From the NCBI GenBank assembly GCA_012512545.1, contig JAAZDZ010000296.1, positions 1-6,741 of the forward strand: a stretch of DNA of 6,741 nucleotides, given 5' to 3'. The position numbers and the translations under genes were made by a program. The notes beneath the pieces were generated by a model. The model saw only the letters and a program-made list of their open reading frames with translations. It did not search any database and had not been told where the DNA came from. Positions 1 to 6,386 of the stretch are shown piece after piece. The DNA comes from Alcaligenaceae bacterium (GTDB lineage: Bacteria; Pseudomonadota; Gammaproteobacteria; Burkholderiales; Burkholderiaceae_B). Every line of letters begins with the position of its first letter. Within the stretch, counting starts at the first letter, position 1.

Positions 1-786
1 ATTCAGCACTCTGCTCAAAGTGCCGAACTCATCATTGGAATTCATAGCCAGGCGGGCATTGTAATTACCGGCCACCAGCTCATTTCCCAGCTGCACCACC
101 CGTTTTATGGGGTTGGGCACCTGGCGGACAATGATTGCCCATGCCAGCAGCAGCATCAGGGCATTGACAATGAACAGGCCGTAGACCTGATGCTTGACAT
201 GCGCCTGCATGTTGTCCGACTGCACGATGAGGTTGTTAATGAGCGCTTCGATATCGTTCAACAGCACTTCGCTGAATGCGACGATGGCCAGGGTGGTTGC
301 CCGGCCATGGGCATAGCTGTCAGCAATTGTGTTGTGATAGGGCAGGCTCAGCTTCATTGCCTGCAGTGTCTGCCTGTATGAGTCCCGGGTGACTTCTATT
401 TTTTCGAGATATTGAAGCGACTCTGCAGTGATGGCTGGTATGGCCAGGCCGAAAGCTTCTCCGCCGCTTTCAAGGGCTTGTATGGCGGCCTCGAAACTGG
501 CCTCGAGTTGTTCGAAGATTGCGGCGTGGTTCTGCCCTTGGCCGACTATGAAGGCAGGTTCCGCCACATGCATCAGGCCGATGCGCTGGCTCAGCATGCG
601 CATTTTTCCCGCAATGTTGATAGTGGCGGCAATGGCATCGGACTGTCGCAGCAGAGAATGGATGATGACGATGTTTGCAACCGCCACCACGCTGGCAATG
701 ATGAACCCGATCACAAATTTGCGACGCAGAGTCTTGAATGAGAATATCCTTTCCAACCAGCGTAGAACGAATGTCAGGAAGGGCAT
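1..786 (-). CDS. Membrane sensor protein, PilJ-like periplasmic domain plus HAMP; 3' part off window
   Basis: This frame reads without a stop from an ATG at 786 to the left edge (262 codons), so the gene is truncated at its C-terminal side. After a basic N-terminus there is a hydrophobic helix at about residues 25-46. A periplasmic, mostly helical segment follows, and it begins with AGKMRMLSQRI at 59-69. That resembles the AGxxRMLSQR signature of the type IV pilus chemotaxis transducer N-terminal (PilJ-type) domain, also seen in NarX-like sensors. A second membrane helix lies at about 202-219. It is followed by a HAMP-like linker with PNPIKRVVQLG and the usual DEFGTLSRVLN ending at 252-262. 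The output domain (methyl-accepting, histidine kinase or GGDEF) cannot be seen, so the class of receptor is open. The ATG at 786 has no good Shine-Dalgarno before it and the frame stays open upstream, so the start is only the best available. It is transcribed away from the polysaccharide genes. Confidence 0.85.
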   Translation of the reverse strand, partial: MPFLTFVLRWLERIFSFKTLRRKFVIGFIIASVVAVANIVIIHSLLRQSDAIAATINIAGKMRMLSQRIGLMHVAEPAFIVGQGQNHAAIFEQLEASFEAAIQALESGGEAFGLAIPAITAESLQYLEKIEVTRDSYRQTLQAMKLSLPYHNTIADSYAHGRATTLAIVAFSEVLLNDIEALINNLIVQSDNMQAHVKHQVYGLFIVNALMLLLAWAIIVRQVPNPIKRVVQLGNELVAGNYNARLAMNSNDEFGTLSRVLN

Positions 787-1244
787 AGTGTCAGGTTCAG
801 AGAGCGATGAGTGGCGATTTCGCAGGCGGCAGACGAGCCTGTGTCGGTTGCGGGCGTTCTGCAGGCAGGGGCCCGGCCTGGTTTTTCGTGTGGTGTCAGC
901 TTGTGTGATGCCTGGATGCCCGGAACGGATAAAGACTGCTAACTATATGATCCAGGCGTCGTGTGTTTCCATAACTCGGATCAATATTAATGTAATTTGA
1001 AATTAAATGTTGTTGTATGTAAGTCGGTTTGTGGTTTTTGCGGAAATATGATAGTTGCTGTCGGCCAGCGGTTGTTGGCGTTGGGGGCAGTCAGCCTGGG
1101 CGCCTTTGCCCGTCTCCCCCATATGCCCGCTCCCGCTTCCTTTTTTGGCGAGTTATATTCTTGTTGCACTTGTTTCGTGTCTGCGGGCCGGTTTGTTACA
1201 AAAACATCGGATAATACCGGGAGGCGCTGAACAAGTCATCGGTT
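787..1244. other. Intergenic region between divergent genes, no gene recognised
   Basis: The short frames here give low-complexity, Arg/Pro/Cys-rich or unrecognisable peptides without ribosome binding sites, so I call no gene. The stretch at about 938-1020 is clearly richer in A+T than its surroundings, with runs such as ATCAATATTAATGTAATTTG. It is the most likely place for promoters of the divergent genes, but I could not find a convincing -35/-10 pair with 16-18 nt spacing on either strand. Positions 1083-1120 can fold into a GC-rich hairpin (GGGGG paired with CCCCC, and an inner GGGC with GCCC). A pyrimidine-rich tract ending in six T follows at about 1111-1146. No RfaH ops/JUMPstart motif was found. 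Confidence 0.5.
1217..1234 (+). repeat. Outer left copy of the inverted-repeat motif
   Basis: CCGGGAGGCGCTGAACAA matches the inner left repeat end (1245-1262, CAGGGAAACTCTGAATAA) at 13 of 18 positions in the same orientation. Its inverted partner is at 1389-1404. It may be a decayed older end of the same element type, or one of several protein-binding sites. The match is imperfect, so chance cannot be excluded. Confidence 0.4.
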
Positions 1245-1366
1245 CAGGGAAACTCTGAATAATCAGCACGGTAAGCCTGCGCCACGGATCGGGATGGAAT
1301 GCACAGCAGCAGACCACCTGATTCCCAGAATGCAGGCGGCGTGGTGAATTATTCAGAGCTTCCCTG
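1245..1366. repeat. 122-bp MITE-like inverted-repeat element
   Basis: The ends are CAGGGAAACTCTGAATAAT (1245-1263) and, on the opposite strand from 1366 to 1348, CAGGGAAGCTCTGAATAAT: 18 of 19 bases agree. The symmetry continues inward, with CAGCACG (1264-1270) facing CACCACG (reverse of 1340-1346) and GCCTGC (1275-1280) facing GCCTGC (reverse of 1332-1337). This gives arms of about 35 nt around a loop of about 51 nt. Flanks GGTT and GGGT could be a mutated short target duplication, but this is weak. Small size, terminal inverted repeats and no coding content fit a miniature inverted-repeat element mobilised by an IS in trans. A large RNA hairpin or cruciform in the leader of the polysaccharide genes is the alternative. 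I do not recognise the IS family. Confidence 0.6.
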
Positions 1367-1388
1367 GGGTATCTACCTGAAGATAGAC

Positions 1389-1404
1389 CTGTTCAGCGTT
1401 TTCC
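1389..1404 (-). repeat. Outer right copy of the inverted-repeat motif
   Basis: Read on the minus strand this is GGAAAACGCTGAACAG. It agrees with the outer left copy (from 1219, GGGAGGCGCTGAACAA) at 12 of 16 positions and shares the CKCTGAAYA core of the inner repeat ends. With the inner pair it makes a nested arrangement of two motifs pointing right and two pointing left. Confidence 0.35.
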
Positions 1405-1421
1405 ATATTGTTTATCTGGAT

Positions 1422-1425
1422 GGAG
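1422..1425 (+). promoter_or_regulatory. Ribosome binding site deciding the GTG start at 1431
   Basis: GGAG lies five bases before the GTG at 1431, a good Shine-Dalgarno arrangement. The upstream in-frame ATG at 1299 sits inside the inverted-repeat element and has no such site close by. This supports a GTG start for the transferase gene. Confidence 0.65.
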
Positions 1426-1430
1426 ACTTT

Positions 1431-2588
1431 GTGACTTCGCCTCAATTCTGGGGTTCGTTTACCTGGCTCTATATTTGTATTGTGGCCTTCATGGTCGGGG
1501 GCCTGATCGTCGCATCGGAGCGTTGGCACGGTGTATTCACTGGCGACTCCGACATGAAGAAGCCGCAGGCGATGCACGCGCGCGCGGCGCCGCGCGTAGG
1601 CGGACTGGCTGTCGTGGCGGGCAGTCTGGCGGGCCTGCTGGTGCTGGGCCCGGGCAATATGACGCTCACCTGGCTGTGGCCGGTTCTGTTCATCGCTGCC
1701 ATGCCCGTTTTCGTGGCGGGCCTGCTTGAAGACATCACCAAGGATGTCGGTTCAGGAAAACGCCTGATGGCGGCTTTTATATCCGCTGCGATAGCCTGGT
1801 GGTTTCTGGGTGGTGTGTCGCGGGTGGGTATCGGCTGGGCCGATTGGGTATTGTCGTACTGGCCGGTTTCGCTGTTGTTCACCATGGTGGCGGTGGGCGG
1901 CTGTACGCATGCGCTGAATATTGTCGATGGCATGAATGGGCTGGCGGGCATGATTGCCACGCTGATGGCGCTGTCGCTGGCGCTGGTCGCATTGCAGGTA
2001 CAGGATATTCCCATTTTCCTTATTGCTGCTGCGCTGGCGTCGGCCACGCTGGGCTTTCTGGTGTGGAACTTTCCTTTCGGACGGGTGTTCCTGGGCGATG
2101 GCGGGGCGTATTTTCTGGGCTTCATGCTGGCTGAACTCGCTGTGCAGCTGGTGGTGCGCAACCCCAGCGTTTCGCCCTTCTATGCGTTGGCCGTATTGTT
2201 CTACCCGGTCTTTGAAACCATGTTCTCGATCTGGAGGCGACGCTTCAAACGCGGTGTGCCGGTCGATCAGCCCGATGCCCTGCACTTGCATCAACTCGTG
2301 TTCCGGCGTCTGGTACGCGTGACTTTCAGCCGCGACAGCCGTCATGCCGTGCCTGCGTTATGCAATGCCATGACTTCACCCTATTTGTGGGTGCTGGCGC
2401 TGATTGGCCTGGTGCCTGCCACCATCTGGTGGGACAACACCTGGATGCTCTGCGCCAGCATTGCAGCGTTCTGCTGGGTCTATATCTGGCTGTATTCGCG
2501 ACTGGTATCGTGGCGTCGGCCTGCATGGCTGCTGCTGCCTTCGCTTGGGCGGGGCGAACGCCGCCACGACGATGATAAACCGCGCTGA
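1431..2588 (+). CDS. Polyprenyl-phosphate HexNAc-1-phosphate transferase (WecA/WbpL-type GT4)
   Basis: This integral membrane enzyme of the MraY/WecA/WbpL family moves a sugar-1-phosphate from a UDP-sugar to undecaprenyl phosphate, which starts a lipid-linked glycan at the inner membrane. From the GTG start it is 385 residues long with about ten hydrophobic helices. Family motifs appear in order: HARAAPRVGG at 49-58, GLLEDITKDVGSGKRL at 97-112, HALNIVDGMNGLAG at 160-173, FLGDGGAYFLG at 220-230, and the C-terminal PDALHLHQL at 281-289. The usual DD pair is ED here (100-101) and the usual HxHH is HLHQ. I believe the ED form also occurs in a WbpL-like subgroup, so the enzyme is probably active. 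The donor sugar (GlcNAc, QuiNAc, FucNAc or other) cannot be told. The frame is open back to an ATG at 1299, but those 44 residues are hydrophilic, partly read through the inverted-repeat element, and lack family resemblance. It is the first plus-strand gene of the locus. Confidence 0.9.
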   Translation: MTSPQFWGSFTWLYICIVAFMVGGLIVASERWHGVFTGDSDMKKPQAMHARAAPRVGGLAVVAGSLAGLLVLGPGNMTLTWLWPVLFIAAMPVFVAGLLEDITKDVGSGKRLMAAFISAAIAWWFLGGVSRVGIGWADWVLSYWPVSLLFTMVAVGGCTHALNIVDGMNGLAGMIATLMALSLALVALQVQDIPIFLIAAALASATLGFLVWNFPFGRVFLGDGGAYFLGFMLAELAVQLVVRNPSVSPFYALAVLFYPVFETMFSIWRRRFKRGVPVDQPDALHLHQLVFRRLVRVTFSRDSRHAVPALCNAMTSPYLWVLALIGLVPATIWWDNTWMLCASIAAFCWVYIWLYSRLVSWRRPAWLLLPSLGRGERRHDDDKPR

Positions 2589-2653
2589 ACCCATGCTGCA
2601 CATGAACAGAAATGCCAAGGTTCGGGCACACTCATTGGATTACGCTGATATCA

Positions 2654-2660
2654 AGGGAGA
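2654..2660 (+). promoter_or_regulatory. Ribosome binding site for tviB
   Basis: AGGGAGA stands six bases before the GTG at 2667. This strong site supports the GTG start and independent loading of ribosomes after the 78-bp gap from the preceding gene. I see no terminator hairpin in that gap, so the genes can share a transcript. Confidence 0.7.
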
Positions 2661-2666
2661 AAAACA

Positions 2667-3941
2667 GTGCGAATCGAAGACGTAAAACTCGCGGTGGTCG
2701 GTCTGGGCTATGTTGGGCTCCCGCTGGCCGTGGAGTTTGGCAAGAAGCGGCCGGTGTTGGGTTTCGATATCAATAAGCGACGCATTGAGGCGCTCAAGGG
2801 CGGGCATGACCACACCCTTGAAGTCGAAGACGATGATCTGGCCGCAGCCACACATCTCAGCTATTCAGCCGATGCCGAATCGCTGGCTGATGCGAATGTA
2901 TTCATCGTGACGGTGCCCACGCCGATCGACCAATACAAGCAGCCCGATCTCACGCCGCTGATTCGCGCCAGCGAAACTATCGGGCGGGTGCTCAAGCGGG
3001 GCGACATCGTCATTTATGAATCCACTGTGTATCCGGGGGCGACTGAAGAAGTCTGCGTACCCGTTCTGGAAAGCGTGTCGGGCCTGCGCTTCAACGAGGA
3101 TTTTTACGCGGGCTACAGCCCGGAGCGCATCAACCCGGGCGACAAGCTGCACCGGGTCACGAATATCCTCAAGGTGACGTCGGGCTCCACGCCGGAAATC
3201 GCCGATCTCATCGACAGCATTTACGCCGAGGTCATTACCGCCGGCACGCACAAAGCGCCGTCCATTCGTGTGGCCGAAGCAGCCAAGGTGATCGAGAACA
3301 CGCAGCGAGATGTCAATATTGCCCTCATCAACGAGCTGGCCCTGATTTTCAACAAGTTGGGCATTGACACCCAGGCTGTGCTGGAAGCGGCAGGCACGAA
3401 ATGGAACTTCCTGCCTTTCCGGCCTGGCCTGGTGGGCGGGCACTGCATTGGCGTGGACCCATACTATCTGACGCACAAGGCGCAAAGCATTGGCTACCAC
3501 CCCGAAATCATCCTGGCAGGGCGCCGCCTGAATGACAGCATGGGCGGCTATGTCGTTTCGCAGCTGATCAAGGCCATGACCAAGCGGCGTATTCAGGTGC
3601 AGGGTTCGCGCGTGCTGGTCATGGGGCTGGCATTCAAGGAAAACTGCCCCGACCTGCGCAACACCCGCATCGTCGATATCGTGCAAGAGCTGGGCGAATA
3701 CAACATCGAAGTCGATGTTTACGATCCTTGGGTCGACAAGGATGAAGCCATGAATGAATATGGCATACAACCCATTGCCGGACTGCAGGAAGGCGCTTAC
3801 GACGGCATTGTGCTGGCCGTGGCCCACGAACAGTTCGTAGAAATGGGCGCAGAAAAAATCCGCGCGCTCGGCAAGCCCGAGCATGTGCTCTACGACCTGA
3901 AATACGTGCTGGCGGCCCATGCCGCTGATCTGCGCCTGTAA
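2667..3941 (+). CDS. tviB: UDP-N-acetylhexosamine 6-dehydrogenase (TviB/VipA/WbpO family)
   Basis: This cytosolic NAD-dependent enzyme oxidises C6 of UDP-GlcNAc (TviB) or UDP-GalNAc (WbpO) twice to give the uronic acid. At 424 residues it is of the usual family length. The N-terminal Rossmann domain carries [16 protein letters not shown] at 10-25. ESTVYPG and [10 protein letters not shown] follow in the middle part, then the helix with KVIENTQRD, where Lys207 and Asn211 correspond to the conserved KxxxN. The catalytic cysteine is Cys260 in [12 protein letters not shown]. The C-terminal UDP-binding domain begins near [18 protein letters not shown]. Long stretches match what I remember of Salmonella TviB, such as [20 protein letters not shown] and the ending [10 protein letters not shown]. 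The next gene is the matching epimerase, 24 bases downstream, so the two act as a pair. Whether GlcNAc or GalNAc is the preferred substrate cannot be read from sequence alone. Confidence 0.95.
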   Translation: MRIEDVKLAVVGLGYVGLPLAVEFGKKRPVLGFDINKRRIEALKGGHDHTLEVEDDDLAAATHLSYSADAESLADANVFIVTVPTPIDQYKQPDLTPLIRASETIGRVLKRGDIVIYESTVYPGATEEVCVPVLESVSGLRFNEDFYAGYSPERINPGDKLHRVTNILKVTSGSTPEIADLIDSIYAEVITAGTHKAPSIRVAEAAKVIENTQRDVNIALINELALIFNKLGIDTQAVLEAAGTKWNFLPFRPGLVGGHCIGVDPYYLTHKAQSIGYHPEIILAGRRLNDSMGGYVVSQLIKAMTKRRIQVQGSRVLVMGLAFKENCPDLRNTRIVDIVQELGEYNIEVDVYDPWVDKDEAMNEYGIQPIAGLQEGAYDGIVLAVAHEQFVEMGAEKIRALGKPEHVLYDLKYVLAAHAADLRL

Positions 3942-3965
3942 ACCAGAGAAGGAACAGTTTCAATC

Positions 3966-5009
3966 ATGACTTCATCTCCAAGCGTCAGCGCCGCGTTCAA
4001 CGATGCGATGGCAGGGTTGCAGGCGCAGCCGCGTCGCTGGCTGGTGACCGGGTGTGCAGGGTTCATCGGCTCCAATCTGCTGGAAGCCTTGCTGGCTGCG
4101 GGCCAGGAAGTCGTCGGCCTGGATAACTTCGCGACGGGGCACCGGCATAACCTGGATGAAGTGGCTGCGAATGTCGGCGCCGAAGCCTGGGCGCGCTTTC
4201 GCTTCATGGAAGGCGATATCCGCGACATGGACACATGCCGTGCGGCCGCCGAAGGCGTCGATCACGTACTGCATCAGGCGGCTCTGGGCTCGGTGCCCCG
4301 CTCCCTCGAAGACCCGGTCACGACCAATGAAGTGAATATCGGCGGTTTCCTCAAGATGCTGGTGGCGGCGCGGGATGCCCGCGTGCGTTCATTCGTTTAT
4401 GCCGCTTCCAGCTCTACCTATGGCGATCATCCGGGCCTGCCCAAAGTAGAAGACCGTATCGGCAAGCCATTGTCTCCCTATGCCGTTACCAAATTCGTGG
4501 ACGAGCTCTACGCCGATGTCTTTACCCGGGCATATGGCACGCCCAGCGTCGGCCTGCGCTACTTCAATGTGTTTGGCCGCCGTCAGGACCCGGAAGGCGC
4601 ATATGCGGCGGTGATTCCGCGCTGGATTGCCGCCATGATCCGCGACGAGGAAGTCATTATCAACGGCGATGGCGAAACCAGTCGCGATTTCTGCTATATC
4701 GACAATGTGGTTCAGGCCAATCTGCTGGCTGCGCTGGCCGGGGCGGAAGGCATGAACCAGGTCTATAACGTGGCGTATGGGGGCCGTACTACCCTGAATC
4801 AGCTGTTCGGGTATTTATCTCAATTCCTCAACGAGCTGGGTATCGTCTACGAACGTGCGCCCCGTCATGGCGATTTTCGCGCGGGCGATGTGCGGCATTC
4901 GCAAGCCGATATTGGCAAGGCGGAATCGCTGCTGGGTTATGCGCCGCAATACGATGTCCGGGAGGGGCTGAAGGCGGCCATGCCTTGGTACGCGCAGTTC
5001 CTGCGTTGA
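3966..5009 (+). CDS. tviC: UDP-N-acetylhexosamine / UDP-HexNAcA 4-epimerase (TviC/WbpP family)
   Basis: This extended short-chain dehydrogenase/reductase inverts C4 of UDP-GlcNAc or UDP-GlcNAcA, giving the galacto form. Its 347 residues show the NAD motif GCAGFIG at 29-35, DNFATGH at 53-59, the serine run AASSSTYGD at 146-154, and the catalytic YAVTK with Tyr172 and Lys176. It closely resembles Pseudomonas WbpP, with a constant offset of six residues. Ser312 in GDVRHS falls where WbpP has Ser306, a small residue linked to acceptance of N-acetylated sugars where GalE-type enzymes have a bulkier one. The ATG at 3966 is preceded by GAAGGA, though the 12-nt spacing is longer than usual; the start fits the WbpP length. 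Together with the dehydrogenase just upstream it should supply UDP-GalNAcA, as in Vi antigen or O6-type O-antigen pathways. The order of oxidation and epimerisation is not determined. Confidence 0.95.
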   Translation: MTSSPSVSAAFNDAMAGLQAQPRRWLVTGCAGFIGSNLLEALLAAGQEVVGLDNFATGHRHNLDEVAANVGAEAWARFRFMEGDIRDMDTCRAAAEGVDHVLHQAALGSVPRSLEDPVTTNEVNIGGFLKMLVAARDARVRSFVYAASSSTYGDHPGLPKVEDRIGKPLSPYAVTKFVDELYADVFTRAYGTPSVGLRYFNVFGRRQDPEGAYAAVIPRWIAAMIRDEEVIINGDGETSRDFCYIDNVVQANLLAALAGAEGMNQVYNVAYGGRTTLNQLFGYLSQFLNELGIVYERAPRHGDFRAGDVRHSQADIGKAESLLGYAPQYDVREGLKAAMPWYAQFLR

Positions 5010-5019
5010 GCACGGGCAG

Positions 5020-6369
5020 TTGAAATATCTTAAATCCCGCTACGCGGGTCTGCATTCCGATCACCGCCGCATCTTCTCGGGCGCCTTCCGGGTCGCGGTC
5101 TTCCTGCTGCTGGGCAAGGCCGCCGGGGCACTCAAGGAAATGGCCGTCGCCTACCGCTACGGCGTCAGCGAGGTCGTAGACGCCTATCAGTTCACCATGA
5201 CCATGGCGAACTGGTTGCCGGTCACCCTGGTGGGCGCGCTGTCTGTGGTGCTGATTCCTGTTCTGGTGCGCTCCCGCGACGACGACGCTGCCGTGCGCCG
5301 TCGCTTTCTGGCTGAGCTGCATGGCTGGTGCCTGCTGCTGGGGGTGGGGCTGGCGGTGCTGATTTACATGGCCTGGCCCTGGGTATTGGAATGGGTGGGA
5401 GCCGGGCTGGATGCCGGAACGCGGCGCATGAGCGCGCAGCTGACGCTGGCATTCGCCCCGGCGGCGCTGCTTACCCTGATGACTGGCCTGAGCGCTGCCC
5501 GGCTGCGGGCGCGCGAGCGTTACATCAATACCTTGCTGGACAGTGTGCCCGCCGTCGTCATTCTGATATGGGTGCTGCTGGCAGCGACCGCCCCGGATGT
5601 CGGCCCATTGCTGTGGGGCACACTGATCGGCTATGCCATACAGTCGGTCTGGCTTTTGCGGTTGGCGAATCGGGCCGATGGTGGCTGGGGCCGCCCCCGA
5701 CTGGGGTTCAATGCGCATTACTGGCCCGACCTCGTGAAAGCGGCCGGGGTGATGCTGATCGGCCAGATCGCCATGAGCTTTGTCGGCCCGATAGATCAAT
5801 ACACCGCAGCCAACCTGGGGGCCAATGCCAATGCCACGCTGGGGTATGCCTCTCGTTTGCTGTCCTTGCTGCTTGGTCTGGGGGCCGCCTCGGTAGGCCG
5901 GGCGGCGCTGCCGGTGCTGGCCGATGTACAGCGTCGCGGCGATGCGCTGCGGGCGCGCCAGCTGGCATTGAAATGGTCGGTGTTGATGGCCCTGGCTGGG
6001 GCGGGCGTGACGCTGGCAGGCTGGTTGCTGGCGCCCTGGATGGTCAGCCTGCTGTTTGAAAGGGGTGCCTTTTCGGCGCAGGACACCATACGGGTGGCGG
6101 AAGTGATGCGCTGGGGGCTGCTGCAAATGCCATTCTATTTTGGCGTATTGGTGCTGGTACAGCTGCTGGCCAGCCAGAACCGCTACCGCATCATGGCGGC
6201 GATCGCCATTGCCAACTTTCTGCTGAAGGCGGCAATGAATTATGTACTGGCGCCTGTCATGGGGGTGAGCGGCATCATGCTGGCCACCAGCCTCATGTAC
6301 GCGCTGTCTTATCTTTGTTACACGGCAGTGGCTTTGCGCCGTCCGCCTTCAATGGCCGTCCCGGCATGA
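5020..6369 (+). CDS. MurJ-like (MviN family) lipid-linked glycan flippase
   Basis: This is a polytopic inner-membrane protein of 449 residues with about 13-14 hydrophobic helices, belonging to the MurJ branch of the MOP exporter superfamily. Aligned by eye with E. coli MurJ, the first helices match in spacing. Lys33 and Lys39 stand for Arg18 and Arg24, Glu40 for Asp25, and Asp54 is the counterpart of Asp39. Pro67 replaces Arg52. In YASRLLS, Arg279 matches Arg270, but Ser282 replaces Glu273. Its place among sugar genes suggests it flips the undecaprenyl-linked repeat unit, in the role of a Wzx, rather than lipid II; this is inference. The start is TTG, ten bases after the epimerase stop. An in-frame stop at 4969 and the absence of any ATG, GTG or other TTG before the first membrane helix leave it as the only sensible start. 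The Shine-Dalgarno is weak, so coupling to the preceding gene is likely. Confidence 0.88.
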   Translation: MKYLKSRYAGLHSDHRRIFSGAFRVAVFLLLGKAAGALKEMAVAYRYGVSEVVDAYQFTMTMANWLPVTLVGALSVVLIPVLVRSRDDDAAVRRRFLAELHGWCLLLGVGLAVLIYMAWPWVLEWVGAGLDAGTRRMSAQLTLAFAPAALLTLMTGLSAARLRARERYINTLLDSVPAVVILIWVLLAATAPDVGPLLWGTLIGYAIQSVWLLRLANRADGGWGRPRLGFNAHYWPDLVKAAGVMLIGQIAMSFVGPIDQYTAANLGANANATLGYASRLLSLLLGLGAASVGRAALPVLADVQRRGDALRARQLALKWSVLMALAGAGVTLAGWLLAPWMVSLLFERGAFSAQDTIRVAEVMRWGLLQMPFYFGVLVLVQLLASQNRYRIMAAIAIANFLLKAAMNYVLAPVMGVSGIMLATSLMYALSYLCYTAVALRRPPSMAVPA

Positions 6370-6386
6370 TTGCTTTACAGGTATGA
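6366..6386 (+). other. Six-codon minigene-like frame bridging two genes
   Basis: An ATG at 6366 overlaps the flippase stop as ATGA and opens the frame MIALQV. Its TGA (6384-6386) in turn overlaps the ATG of the glycosyltransferase as another ATGA. Terminating ribosomes could restart twice and so be handed to the next gene, which lacks a good Shine-Dalgarno of its own. It may equally be chance, because ATGA is common. Confidence 0.25.

Noticed and set aside
862..885. CAGGC/GCCTG stem followed by TTTTT, resembling a plus-strand terminator
   Set aside because: The stem is only five pairs, and no plus-strand gene lies upstream of it in the window that would need terminating.
428..1000. 190-codon plus-strand frame across the sensor gene and the intergenic gap
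   Set aside because: It is antisense to the sensor's coherent TM-periplasmic-TM-HAMP layout and gives a Met/Arg/Ser-rich peptide without a family.
1164..1217. Possible promoter parts TTGCAC, TTGTTA and ATAATA
   Set aside because: The spacings do not fit: TTGTTA to ATAATA is 12 nt, and nothing like a -10 lies 17 nt after TTGCAC.
1334..1347. GGCGGCGTGG stretch resembling an RfaH ops/JUMPstart element
   Set aside because: It lacks the GGCGGTAG core and lies within the right arm of the inverted repeat.
2865..3920. 351-codon open frame on the minus strand opposite tviB
   Set aside because: It is a shadow of tviB, whose catalytic motifs are all on the plus strand; the antisense peptide has no recognisable domain and no ribosome binding site.
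4828..6126. 432-codon open frame on the minus strand, opposite the flippase and epimerase genes
   Set aside because: The peptide is rich in Gln, His, Pro and Arg with no membrane or domain pattern, as is usual for the mirror frame of a GC-rich gene. The plus-strand protein has clear family motifs throughout.
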